In this document: positions 55,480 through 64,000 of the stretch, in pieces
How the letters are laid out: the number at the start of each line of letters is the position of its first letter
Position numbering within the stretch: the first letter of the stretch is position 1
Assembly (NCBI RefSeq): GCF_027887165.1
Contig: NC_077228.1
Coordinates: forward strand, 385,256,456-385,320,455
Reading direction: 5' to 3'
DNA length: 64,000 nt
Source: Monodelphis domestica
Lineage: Eukaryota; Chordata; Mammalia; Didelphimorphia; Didelphidae
Translations under genes and position numbers: made by a program
Notes under the pieces: model-generated
Databases searched by the model: none
What the model was told of the DNA's origin: nothing
Seen by the model: the letters and a program-made list of their open reading frames with translations, nothing else

Positions 55480-56040
55480 GTTGAGGTATAATATTAGAAT
55501 GAAATTATTGGGATTAAAATTCTCTGGAGACTGCATATTAATTTATAATTATTAGGTAATGAAAGTTGGAGTTCGAGAGAAAGAAAAGCACACAATACCA
55601 TGGCTGGGTCTAGTTAATCTCAGTTTGCCACTAGTGTCTCCATTCACTAATCAAGAAAGCCCACACCAGGAAAAGCCAAAAACTGCCCAACAGCTACCCT
55701 ACTGGGCAGGTCTTTAGAACAAGAGAGCCAAGAGCCAAAAAAACAAGAGAGTCTTTGCTTCCTCAATTCCCTCTTATAAAGCCAGTGATGTCACTCCTTC
55801 TGAGTTTCCCTGGTTGGACAGACTTGCCCTCAGTTTGGGTCAGAGACCAGTCTTCCAGACATCAGGAGTCACAGAGGACAAGAGGCAAGCATCTTTGGAG
55901 TCACCAAGGAGCATAGAGGCCTCTGGCATCCTTGACTAAGACACATGGGAGCCCAGTCAAAGAATGGGGCCATTTCAAACTTTCCTTTCCAAAAGGAAAA
56001 AAGGGGTACAATTGATGTTAATTCACACAAAATAAAACAC
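55480..56040 (+). mobile_element. Possible LTR fossil
   Basis: A GC-richer block inside the L2 with 'cttataaagccagtgatgtc' (TATA-like at about 55775), 'agacttgccctcagtttggg', and an end 'ttaattcacacaaaataaaa' carrying an AATAAA. It shares its layout and end with 21725-22185. Its position between two parts of one L2 supports an inserted element. No internal retroviral region was recognised, so it would be an old solo copy. Boundaries are approximate. Confidence 0.4.
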
Positions 56041-56699
56041 TTATATGTCATTCAATTATTTTAAAAGGTTTTCTTAGCTAGAGTATAGGAGAGACATTTA
56101 TGAAGGATATTTAGTAAGGACACCACATTGATTCAAATAAGCACAGTTTCCCAGTGTTGGTCAAGTTGTCATTTGAGAATTAGGGGACTCTGAGAGATGT
56201 CTAGAACTCCTCAAATACTATTTTATTCATTCAATCAAAAAGCCTTATCAATAACCTAAGCCAATTCCTGTGACTAATCAAGTCCCAAGATGAGTTTCTA
56301 TGCCTTTTAAGGAAAGGAACTAGACTGTTCCTGGCATAGGGCATTAAGCAAAACAAGCCCAGCCTACATGGAAAGGCCCAAGAGAACAACACCACACACT
56401 TAACTGATTCTCTTTGAACTCCTTTATGGTTTCCTCTTCCTCTTATCAATCCCTTAATGTAATTGTTTCTCAAATTCTATTCCAGGTCTTCTTTTTTCTT
56501 CTTTTTACACATTCCCTTGGCAAGTCACTTCCATGCCTTCAATGATCCTCTTGATGAAGGTGTCTCCCAAATCTATCATTTTACTCCTTCTCTCTCCCAG
56601 GCTCTTAAAACACAATCACAAGCTGCCTACAGTGTATCTCTACCTCTATGTCTTAACAACCCCTGAAGTTCCATATGTTCCATTATCTTTCCTCTTTTA

Positions 56700-56850
56700 T
56701 CTATTCTTCTGAGCTAAAAAGGAGTTTAGAGATTATCTAATCTATTTTTATCAATAAAATCCATTACTTTCCTTAAGGAAAGTGAGGTATAGTGAAGTGA
56801 TTGGTCTAAGGTCATGTAGGTATTAAGTAGAAGAATTGTTTGTAGAAGTG
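56700..56850 (-). repeat. MIR SINE
   Basis: 'gagtttagagattatctaat', 'tagtgaagtgattggtctaa' and 'ggtcatgtaggtattaag' follow the reversed MIR. Confidence 0.7.
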
Positions 56851-56934
56851 TCATATCCTCTTATTAGAGCATAAGTATAATAAAGGCAGAAACTCTTTCT
56901 CATCCATTTCATTCACTTTGTTCTCTCATATTTT

Positions 56935-56940
<6 letters not shown>

Positions 56941-57020
<80 letters not shown>
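56941..57020 (+). repeat. (GA)n microsatellite
   Basis: About 38 ga dinucleotides; produces an artificial Arg-Glu frame. Confidence 0.97.
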
Positions 57021-57021
<1 letters not shown>

Positions 57022-57379
57022 TATTATTTTGGATCCTTCCTTCTCCCTAACCACCCACATCCAATATCTTAGCAGTCCTATCAATCCTATATTCACAATT
57101 GCTTTTGAAAATGTTTCTTTCTCTTATTTTCATTTCCACCAACATTAGTATAGGCAAGGTCTTCCTATCTACTCCCTCTATATCCTTTACTCTATCCTTC
57201 ACATGACTGCCATGTGAATCATACTTTCATATATAATCAGTCATATTATTTCTCTGTCCCAAACCTTTCAATACTTCCCTGTTGCCTACTGAATAATATT
57301 CACACCACTTAGCCTAGCATTTGAAGTCCTTCATACCTTGGGGTGTCTCTAACTTTTTTGCATTATCTCACACTTCCTT

Positions 57380-57596
57380 GTGGTTACTGTTGCTGCTGTT
57401 CAGTCATGTCCGACTCTTCATGACCCTGTTTGGATTAGAGGGTTTTTTGGCAGATACTGGAGTGGTTTGACATTTCCTTTTCCAGGCTATTTTATAGATG
57501 AGGAAACTGAGACAAACTAAGTTACATAACTTACCCAAGGTCAGATTTGAACTCTCCAGAGCCGACATTATCCACTGAACCATCTAACTGGCCTAT
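57380..57596 (-). mobile_element. Mar1-type SINE inside L2
   Basis: 'gttgctgctgttcagtcatg', 'tccgactcttcatgaccctg', 'gcagatactggagtggtttg' and 'actgaaccatctaactggcc'. The 8-bp TSD 'acttcctt' (57372-57379 and 57597-57604) flanks it. 'cagtcatgtccgactcttca' is close to the RTE-type tail, so this copy is fairly young. Confidence 0.9.
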
Positions 57597-58079
57597 ACTT
57601 CCTTATATACATGATATACTCCTAACAAACTGGACAACTTTCTGTCCTCTGTGTAGCTCAGAAAGATACTTCCTTTGCTCAGGCAGTCCTATGCTTAGAA
57701 TGCCTTCCACCATTCCAACATCTACCTTTTTAATTCAATTCAATTTGGAAAACAAATCTTTGAAATTTTCCCATTCCCTGAAATTCAGAACAAATTCTAT
57801 CTTCTTTAGTCTTCTCTTACTTCCCTAATCAGCGAAGATCTTCCCTTTTCACTCTGAGGTTCTACACTGCACTTCTCCTATGCATTTATGTAGTATTTTG
57901 CTTTATAATTATTTGCTGATATATTATATCCCATTAAACTGCAAGCCCCATAAGGGCAGTGCCTATACCTTTTATCCAATCTATACAGCTTTAATAGCTT
58001 AAAACTACACAAAGACTTTTGGAAGCCCTGTATTTATTCTCCTAGTACATAGCATAATATTCTGCACATAGTCGGTATT

Positions 58080-58440
58080 GTGCAGTAGAATACTGAAGTG
58101 TCATAGTTGGCCTGGAACATAAATTATATGAGGAAAAAAAGGATTCAAAGGTAAAGTGGGACCATATCATAGATGACTTTGAATTAAAGTGTATCACAGA
58201 AGGCTTTTGAGCAAAGTATTCCATTCAATCCATATTTGTTTATTTATTAAGAACTTTAATAAATTAAATTAAATATATATTAAGAACTACTATGTATACA
58301 AGGTACTGTTAGTAAATGGAAAGACAAAGACAAAACAGTGCCTATCCCCAAGAAGCTTACAGTCTGCTGTGAAGATAGAAGATTTTTATAGATAAGTAAG
58401 TAATCTTCCTACTAGAGTTTATATTTCTTGACCTGATTAC
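58080..58440 (-). mobile_element. L2 LINE 3' fragments
   Basis: 58090-58230 'gtgggaccatatcatagatg' and 58230-58385 'tattaagaactactatgtat', 'gtgcctatccccaagaagct' are reversed L2 C-terminal and 3' end pieces. Confidence 0.7.
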
Positions 58441-58479
58441 AAAAGGCCTGAGTCCATTTCCTGGCTACCCATTTAAAGA

Positions 58480-58765
58480 TTTATCATTTCTCTCTCCAGG
58501 CTGGCAACCTCAGTGTCCTTTACTAGTTCCTGACTCTCATTTGCCCCACATATCCAATTCATTGGCAAATCTTCTTTCTACCTATCCAATCTATCTTTTA
58601 ATAAATATTTTTAATATCTTTTATTAAGTGAATCATTCATTCTGCTCATACAAGCACTATCTTAGTTTGGTCCCTCATTACCTCTTACCTGAGGTAATAG
58701 CCTGAAATAACATTCAAATTGTTTACTGTAGCCACTCTCTCATACACATACACAAACATACATAT

Positions 58766-58803
<38 letters not shown>

Positions 58804-59135
58804 CAGTGGTTTGCAATTACACAGAAGATTAAATATAAAGCCTTTTCTATTTGACATTTAAAACTCTTTAAAATCTGACCCCTTCCTGAATTTCCAGTCT
58901 TCTTACTTTATTCCTCTCCATATACTCCATTACAATCCAATGCTGACCTATGTGTTGATCCTCTTACACAACCTTCCACTTCCCTCCTTTATGATTTTGA
59001 CTGGCTTTCCCTCCTCCCTGGAATGCTTTTCCTCTTCATCTCTGCCTTAGTCTCCCTGAATTCCTTCAAATTTCCACTCAGATCCAGCCTTTCTGAATCC
59101 TCCCAGCTCCTTCTCCTGTGAGATTACCTACTTGT
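58480..59135 (+). mobile_element. L2 LINE with an internal (AC)n
   Basis: 'atccaattcattggcaaatc', 'ttaaaatctgaccccttcct', 'ccctcctccctggaatgctt' and 'gcctttctgaatcctcccag' follow L2 order. A (ac)n array (58768-58802) lies inside. Confidence 0.75.
58768..58802 (+). repeat. (AC)n microsatellite
   Basis: About 16 ac units, perfect. Confidence 0.95.
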
Positions 59136-59179
59136 ATGTACTTGGTTACAGGTTGCCTCCCTCCATTCGAATGGGACCT

Positions 59180-59730
59180 GGTTGATTGTTGTCCTTCATG
59201 TTTGAAAAGGACCAAAATGATATCGTTGGTAATATTTTTTAATTCTCATTAATTGAATTTACGTGAGGCAGAATTGTACAAAGTCATCATCAGCCTCACT
59301 CTTTTTTCCAGAGTCATCCAAGACCAATGGCAAGACAAAAGTTGAGACAACTGGCATTGGCTTGGGATGCAGTGGATGACCTTGACATCTTTGATGGTTA
59401 ACCAAGCTCTAAGTTTCTGCTTCTACCACCTTCATGGCCACTGGAACAAACTGTTCTCATCTACCCCTTCCACTGGGTAAAGCCTTCACATTCCTGGGGT
59501 AGACAGTCCCCTAATTCAACAACAGGTTTGAGTCCCATCAGTTACCCTCAACTTGTTTTAGCCCTCCTAACAAGGTGGTTTTCTGAAATGTAGCTGTTGG
59601 GCATGCTATAACTTCTTCGGAGCCACTGGGGGAAAACTGGGTGGCAGGTGGACACCAAAGGAGGAACACTGAACCAAATCCTCACTCCAAAAGTACTAGT
59701 CTTCCTTGAACAGCCCCTGGGAGTTACTTG
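59180..59730 (+). repeat. Dispersed-repeat-like block, family not named
   Basis: 'ttgttgtccttcatgtttga', 'aaaggaccaaaatgatatcg', 'gtacaaagtcatcatcagcc' and 'cagagtcatccaagaccaat' resemble a common marsupial repeat ('ttcgttctcgaagaggacc', 'agagccatctgggtccagtgg'). The later part (59400-59730) is GC-richer and unassigned. No coding frame with motifs. Confidence 0.4.
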
Positions 59731-59734
59731 AGAG

Positions 59735-59825
59735 GAAGGACCATATTTTTTAATATTTCTCTCTAGACTCAGCATTGAGCACAGAATTTGTATATAGAAA
59801 AGGTTTGATAAATGCTTGTTGACTA
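59735..59825 (+). repeat. L2-type 3' end
   Basis: 'cagcattgagcacagaattt' and 'ttgataaatgcttgttgact' match the L2 3' end. Confidence 0.65.
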
Positions 59826-60574
59826 ATTAACATGTTAACCCCACTTAGATGATACAGTATAAAATTGTCAGTATCTGACACCACTTCCACCACCCCTCCA
59901 CTGTGTAGCTATCAAATCTCCTCATAAGCCCTCAAGTTCACATGGCTCAAAGCATGAACAGTTTAGTTTATAGATTCAGAGAAACAAATGGAATTTTTAA
60001 AGAGTTCATATAAAATGATAATATTCACTAATGACTCAATCTAAGGATTTAGATTTTCAGTCACTTACAATACTATCCTAGGTAGGAATCCAAGAGGAAG
60101 TGTCCAGGTTGAATTATCCATTTGATGCATTCCTGTGAAGTTGCCCTGACTATATAACAGAAAATTCTCTTATTATGGAGCTCTTTGCAGTTGTTCTCCT
60201 CCTATCTCTTTCTCCACTTCCATGCTGGCTCAGGATGACTTTTCACAATCTGAAAGTGTATTTTCAATGTTTCAACTTAACACTGACATCAGGAACTTTC
60301 AGTGGTCTAGAAACTTGGAAGAACACCATAGTCTTTCCCTAAGTGGCCTTCAGTTCATTTGGAATTCTTCCAAGAACGACTGAGCAGGGTTATTAAAATC
60401 CCTGGGGGGGGAAGCATTTTTCAGGACATCTATGGGAGGGAGAGGGAGCCATGTACTTCCCACCATTACCATGGGCCAGGGAGAAAAAAAATTAGAAGTT
60501 TTGCTCAAAGTATAATACAGGGTATTTTGAATTAAAATGATGGGATGAGAGCAAACCACCTACATTTCCTGAGA
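59826..60574. other. Unassigned DNA
   Basis: Nothing recognised. Confidence 0.4.
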
Positions 60575-60660
60575 TTCCATTTCCTTACCTGTAAAATGAA
60601 TGAGTAGATTAGGTGACCCCTAAGGTCCCTCTCAGCTCTGTCATTATTCTGGTTTCAAGA
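60575..60660 (+). repeat. MIR-type SINE 3' half
   Basis: 'ccttacctgtaaaatgaatg' and 'gtgacccctaaggtccctct' with 'cagctctgtcattat' are the marsupial MIR 3' end. Confidence 0.7.
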
Positions 60661-61194
60661 TACAGGTCTTAACTTCTTCTTTACAGAAGCACCTGGCTTA
60701 CATGAGCTTTGGAGGTAGAAAGCAGGTGTGAGGACAGGAATAGAAAACCAGTATATATTTCTTCATTTCCTACAGGTGGTGCTTTGACCTTAAGCTGCTC
60801 TTATTCTCCTCCTATTATATACCCAGTCTGCCTGGACCTTTTTATGGAAACAAACAGAACTTTGTGACCCCACTTTCCCCTTCCTTCTTCCTTTTAGTGC
60901 CTGCTCAAGTTCCATGCTCCTACAGTAAGGCTTATGTTTAAATAGATCATCCTATAATATCTCAGAAATGACCCTGGCCAAGGCCCTTTACTTCTTCCTG
61001 CCTCAGTTTTATCATTTATAAACTTTATCATATTTATTTATCAAATATCAGATTTATCATATCATATCATATATCATTTATCATATCATTATATATGTTA
61101 TAATAATAACATCTACCCTCCTGGGATATTGTAAAGGTAAATGCTTTTCACACCTTAAGGTCCTATAGGAAGTATTCCAAAAGTCTTAGTGTGG
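60661..61194. other. Unassigned; short ATCAT-rich stretch
   Basis: An imperfect 'tatcatatca' repeat lies at 61020-61090. Otherwise nothing recognised. Confidence 0.4.
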
Positions 61195-61820
61195 GACACA
61201 CTAGATGAATTCCATTCCCACTGGCTTGCACCCTAGGTGTCATTCTCTATTCTCTACTCTCATCCACTGCATCCAATCTATCACCAAGGCCTGTTGATTT
61301 TACTTTCAAAACATCTCTTGTTTCCCACCCTTTCCTTCCTCTGCCACTGCCACTGCCTCAGTGCAGGTCTTCATCACTTAATCTCTGGACTACTGCAAAA
61401 GCTACTGGTTGGTCTCCAGGTCCTCTGCCTTTTCCAGTCTGTCCTCCACTTAGCTGCCAAATGATCTTCCCAAAATTCAGACCTGACCCTATCACACCCC
61501 TACTCAGCAAACTCCAGTAGTGTTCTATATAGAACTTATGGGAATTCCCCAAACTCAAGACTTGTACTAGTCCCTGCTCTGACTCCTGGAGACAGCAGAT
61601 GTTTCCAGGACAATCCCAAGAAAAACCCCAAGAACTCACTGATCAACCGGTATATCTCTATAACATCATCACAAGATGCCCTCCTGGGGTCCCGGGTCCC
61701 ACAAACCATCCTTAAAGTTCACTGCCTATGCTGCCCCTCAGCCAGCTTCTTGGGTTCCATAGCACAATGCCTGGCACATGGTCAGTTCATAATAAAAGTT
61801 TCTTTCATTCCTTCCTACCT
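61195..61820 (+). mobile_element. L2 LINE C-terminal and 3' region
   Basis: 'catccaatctatcaccaagg', 'cctgttgattttactttcaa', 'tctggactactgcaaaagct', 'ttagctgccaaatgatcttc' and 'ctgaccctatcacacccct' encode degraded L2 text (around 'LDYCNSLL' and 'SDHVTPLL'). The 3' end is 'gcacaatgcctggcacatgg'. Among the better preserved L2 pieces here. Confidence 0.85.
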
Positions 61821-61894
61821 TCTTCATTCAATCTTCTTCTAGAGGACAAGATGTCCTAAAGTAGCCCATTATCCTGGTTTCAAATGCCTCCCTA

Positions 61895-62065
61895 GAATGG
61901 GGATTCCAAAACTGGGGTCTGTGAACTTAAAAAAAAAATGAATAAACTACATTTAATTTTGTTTGGTCTCCTCTGAAATTTCATGTGTTTTATTACAGGC
62001 ATTTTTAAAACATTTTTCTGAGAAGAAGACCTCTGACTCATGACTCAAGGAACTCATGACAAAAA
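61895..62065 (+). mobile_element. Non-autonomous DNA transposon remnant
   Basis: 'ccaaaactggggtctgtgaa', 'tttcatgtgttttattacag' and 'tttttctgagaagaagacct' resemble the same family as 42752-42945. Confidence 0.45.
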
Positions 62066-62767
62066 AAAATGGTTTACTCTCCATTTTAGAACACCATCCA
62101 ATCATTCAATTAATAAATAAGCATTTGTCATGTCTACAATGTAGTAGGTACCAAACATGGGTGCTGAGAATACAAAGAGATATGAAATATTCCCTATCCT
62201 CAAGGACCCTTCATTCTATATGGGGAGATAACATGTACATGAATAAGTACGGACAAAATTTTTTCAAGATAACATTTTTAGGAGGGGAAGAGTAGAAGAA
62301 TTTCATGAAGAAGGGAGCTGCTATTGTGCGACTTTGAAGGCATAATAAGAGAAGTCCCCTGTGGACTCCAGGCATAAGGGACTTGGAAACAGAATTTAAA
62401 TGAGAGTTCATAAAAATTATAGTCCTCACCAGTAAACAACCCTACAGAAGAGGCTATAGTTTCTGTCACTGACAGTATTGCCTCAGGTGGACCAGGGACA
62501 AAAATAGGGAATAGAATTTATTAGAAGATCAGTTTAGCTAGACTGTAGAGTTGAGAAGAGGAATCATGTATATGGAGGCCAGATTATAAAAGACTTTAAA
62601 AGCCAGTTGTTTTTTAGCCTAAGGGCAATGGGGAGCCAACGCAGTTTCTTGAATCAGAAAGTGATATGGTCAGACCTATACTTTAGACAAATCATGTTGG
62701 TAATGAGTAGGCTGAATCATGGAAAGAAGAAAATTGAGACAGGAAGATCTATTAGAAGGCTATTGCA

Positions 62768-62901
62768 TAACACATGAAAAACCCAGTGGAATTACATGTC
62801 TACTATGGGAGAGGCTTAGGGGGAGGGAAGGAAAAGAACATGAATCTTGTAACCATGGGAAAATATTCTAAATTAATTAATTAATTAATTTTTGCAGAAA
62901 A
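62768..62901 (+). mobile_element. L1 3' terminus (134 bp) inside L2
   Basis: 'gaaaaacccagtggaattac', 'gggagggaaggaaaagaaca' and 'tgaatcttgtaaccatggga' with a 'ttaattaatt' end equal the last approximately 110 bp of the L1 at 10435. Perfect 14-bp TSD 'agaaggctattgca' (62754-62767 and 62902-62915). Confidence 0.9.
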
Positions 62902-62915
62902 AGAAGGCTATTGCA

Positions 62916-63127
62916 GGGGGTAGTTTGGTGACTAAGTAGATAGAAAGCCAGTCCCAGAGATGGGAGGTCCTGGGTTCAAATGTGACCTCAGACACTTTAT
63001 AGCTGTGCGACCTTTGTCAAGTCACTTACCTCCAATTGCCTATCCCTAGCCTTGGATTCCAATATTAAGCATAGATTCTAAGCTGGGATGTAAGAGTTTA
63101 AAAAAAAAAAGAAGAAGAAGAAGAAGA
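62916..63127 (+). mobile_element. Opossum SINE1-type element with (GAA)n tail
   Basis: 'tagtttggtgactaagtaga', 'cagagatgggaggtcctggg', 'tcaagtcacttacctccaat' and 'ctgggatgtaagagttt', then poly-A and about 6 gaa units. It sits directly behind the right TSD of the L1 tail. Confidence 0.85.
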
Positions 63128-63240
63128 ATGTTATTTCAGTAATACAAGTGAGAAATGGGTAGGGCCTGAACTAGAGTGGTGGCCACATAAATACAATGGA
63201 GAGGATAAATGAAAGACATTACGTAATCTTTTTGCCAAGG

Positions 63241-63589
63241 ATCTTCTTGTAAATCCTCCATGACTTCACATACTACAATCATTTCCTGTCCCTCCGGTAG
63301 CCTCCCAATGGGAAAACACAGGTGAATATTAAGTAGACAACACAATCCTCTTTTTCTTGTACTGTGTACCCAGAAATACCTAATTTATTTCATGCTTGTC
63401 GAGTTTAGAATAAAAATAAAATTTTAAAATGCTGAGTAGACAGTATACCTTGAAGTATCCAGGTTGGCCATCTGAATTCCCAGTTTGTCCCAGACTCTAA
63501 GAAGGCTAGAGGGTCTCTGTTGTCTTCTTATCCCCTATTCATGCTCCTTCCCTCTGGGATGACAGGTAGCATGCTCTCCAAACTCTCTC
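63241..63589. other. Unassigned DNA
   Basis: Nothing recognised. Confidence 0.4.
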
Positions 63590-63640
63590 TTCATACCTTG
63601 CCCCCATTCCACTTTGACTTATTAGCTGAATGACTTGAAC
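63590..63640 (+). repeat. MIR-type SINE, core part
   Basis: 'gacttattagctgaatgact' and 'tgaac' form the core of a plus-strand MIR whose 3' end lies inside the first copy of the following tandem repeat. Confidence 0.55.
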
Positions 63641-63970
63641 AAATCATTTCTACACTTTTGTCCTCAAATTCTTATTCCATAAAATGAAGAAGTTGGATTA
63701 GATCAAGGGGATCTTAATTTTTTTTTTGGATCTTGGGACCCTTTAACAATAAATCACTTCTTCACTTTTGTCCTCAAATTCTTTACCCATAAAATGAAGA
63801 AGTTGGATTAGACCAAGAGAATCTTAACTTTTTTTTTGGATCTTGGGACCCTTTAACAATAAATCACTTCTCCACTTTTGTCTTCGAATTCTTTACCCAT
63901 AAAATGAAGAAGTTGGCTTAGACCAAGGGGATCTTAACTTTTTTGGGGGATCTTGGGACCCTTTAACAAT
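63641..63970 (+). repeat. Tandem repeat, three copies of 110 bp
   Basis: Copies at 63641-63750, 63751-63860 and 63861-63970 have identical length and differ by only a few substitutions. Each starts 'aaatca(c/t)ttct' and ends 'gggaccctttaacaat'. Each unit contains the MIR 3' end ('cataaaatgaagaagttgg') joined to the start of a DNA-transposon-like sequence ('atcttaactttttt'). The sequence after copy 3 ('ctggagaataaaccccttct') continues the transposon-like element (seen reversed at 42752), so the unit spans a MIR/transposon boundary that was triplicated. Confidence 0.95.
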
Positions 63971-64000
63971 CTGGAGAATAAACCCCTTCTCAGGATAATA

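Larger units (their letters stand above)
54960..58075 (+). mobile_element. Long L2 LINE, broken up by later insertions
   Basis: Pieces follow L2 order from left to right. 54960-55195: 'gatctttatcaaacttcttg'. 55312-55400: 'ttgatttcctaattgctaca' up to 'cagacattgttgctttga' (the 'FDTVD' region). 56440-56700: 'gtgtctcccaaatctatcat' ('ADDTQIY' region). 57030-57371: 'gtcccaaacctttcaatact'. 57605-58075: 'catttatgtagtattttgct', 'aactgcaagccccataaggg' to 'cacatagtcggtattg' (the 3' end). Insertions lie at 55205-55310, about 55480-56040, 56700-56850 and 57380-57596. Very old copy. Confidence 0.7.
62090..63240 (-). mobile_element. L2 LINE split by an L1 tail and a SINE1
   Basis: Reversed L2 from its 3' end ('aataagcatttgtcatgtct', 'attccctatcctcaaggacc') through 'aagtgatatggtcagaccta' ('SDHVT') to 'gaaggctattgca'. 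It resumes after the insertions with 'atttcagtaatacaagtgag' and 'aaatgggtagggcctgaact', which is the expected next L2 text ('gcaatagtccaggtgag'). Confidence 0.8.

Noticed and set aside
56918-57148. Open frame rich in Arg-Glu repeats
   Set aside because: Produced by the (GA)n microsatellite inside old L2 sequence.

Overview
The window looks like nuclear DNA of a marsupial, most probably a didelphid opossum (Monodelphis or a close relative). It is AT-rich and poor in CpG. It carries many tRNA-derived SINEs whose 3' half reads 'ccttaccactcttctgcct...ggtaagggttt' plus an A tail (the opossum SINE1 type). It also has Mar1-type SINEs with an RTE-derived 3' end ('ccagtatctttgccaagaaaa'), a marsupial-type L1, many old L2 and MIR remnants, and a SPIN-like hAT element. 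The longer Australian marsupial SINE 3' end was not seen. The species call is inference from repeat types.

I find no convincing protein-coding gene, no exon with a clear family match, no tRNA or rRNA gene and no CRISPR. The longest open frames are pieces of L1 ORF1/ORF2 or decayed L2, or look like chance. The window is best read as intergenic or deep intronic DNA built from layers of transposable elements.

Layout. 0.4-8.3 kb: a decayed L2 was split by an old L1 3' end. That was split by a long L1 (1208-6944, minus strand) which has its own 5' end, 5'UTR, ORF1 and ORF2, and the L1 in turn carries a 193-bp SPIN-like DNA transposon. 8.5-12 kb: SINEs, a 5'-truncated L1 and a nearly full-length 7SL RNA pseudogene. 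12-22 kb: simple repeats, a possible decayed coding segment, two internally deleted L1 copies (one holding a short polyadenylated retrocopy), MIR/L2/Mar1 clusters and two LTR-like fossils. 22-35 kb: L1 3' fragments, a (TTTC)n array, many SINEs, and a non-autonomous hAT with a Mar1 inside it. 35-54 kb: mostly low-repeat or unassigned DNA with scattered SINEs, L1 3' ends, a decayed L2 and a second 7SL pseudogene. 54-64 kb: a long, much-interrupted L2 in plus orientation, more L2 pieces, a nested L2/L1/SINE stack, and an exact three-copy 110-bp tandem repeat at the right edge.

The clearest observations are the insertion history, readable from target-site duplications (TSDs): the SPIN-like element in L1, the repeated pattern of L1 copies lacking an internal piece of their 3' region, two 7SL pseudogenes, a tiny retrocopy with a 17-bp TSD, and the 110-bp triplication. 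Family names rest on remembered consensus sequences, not on a database search. I did not find an undescribed functional system.
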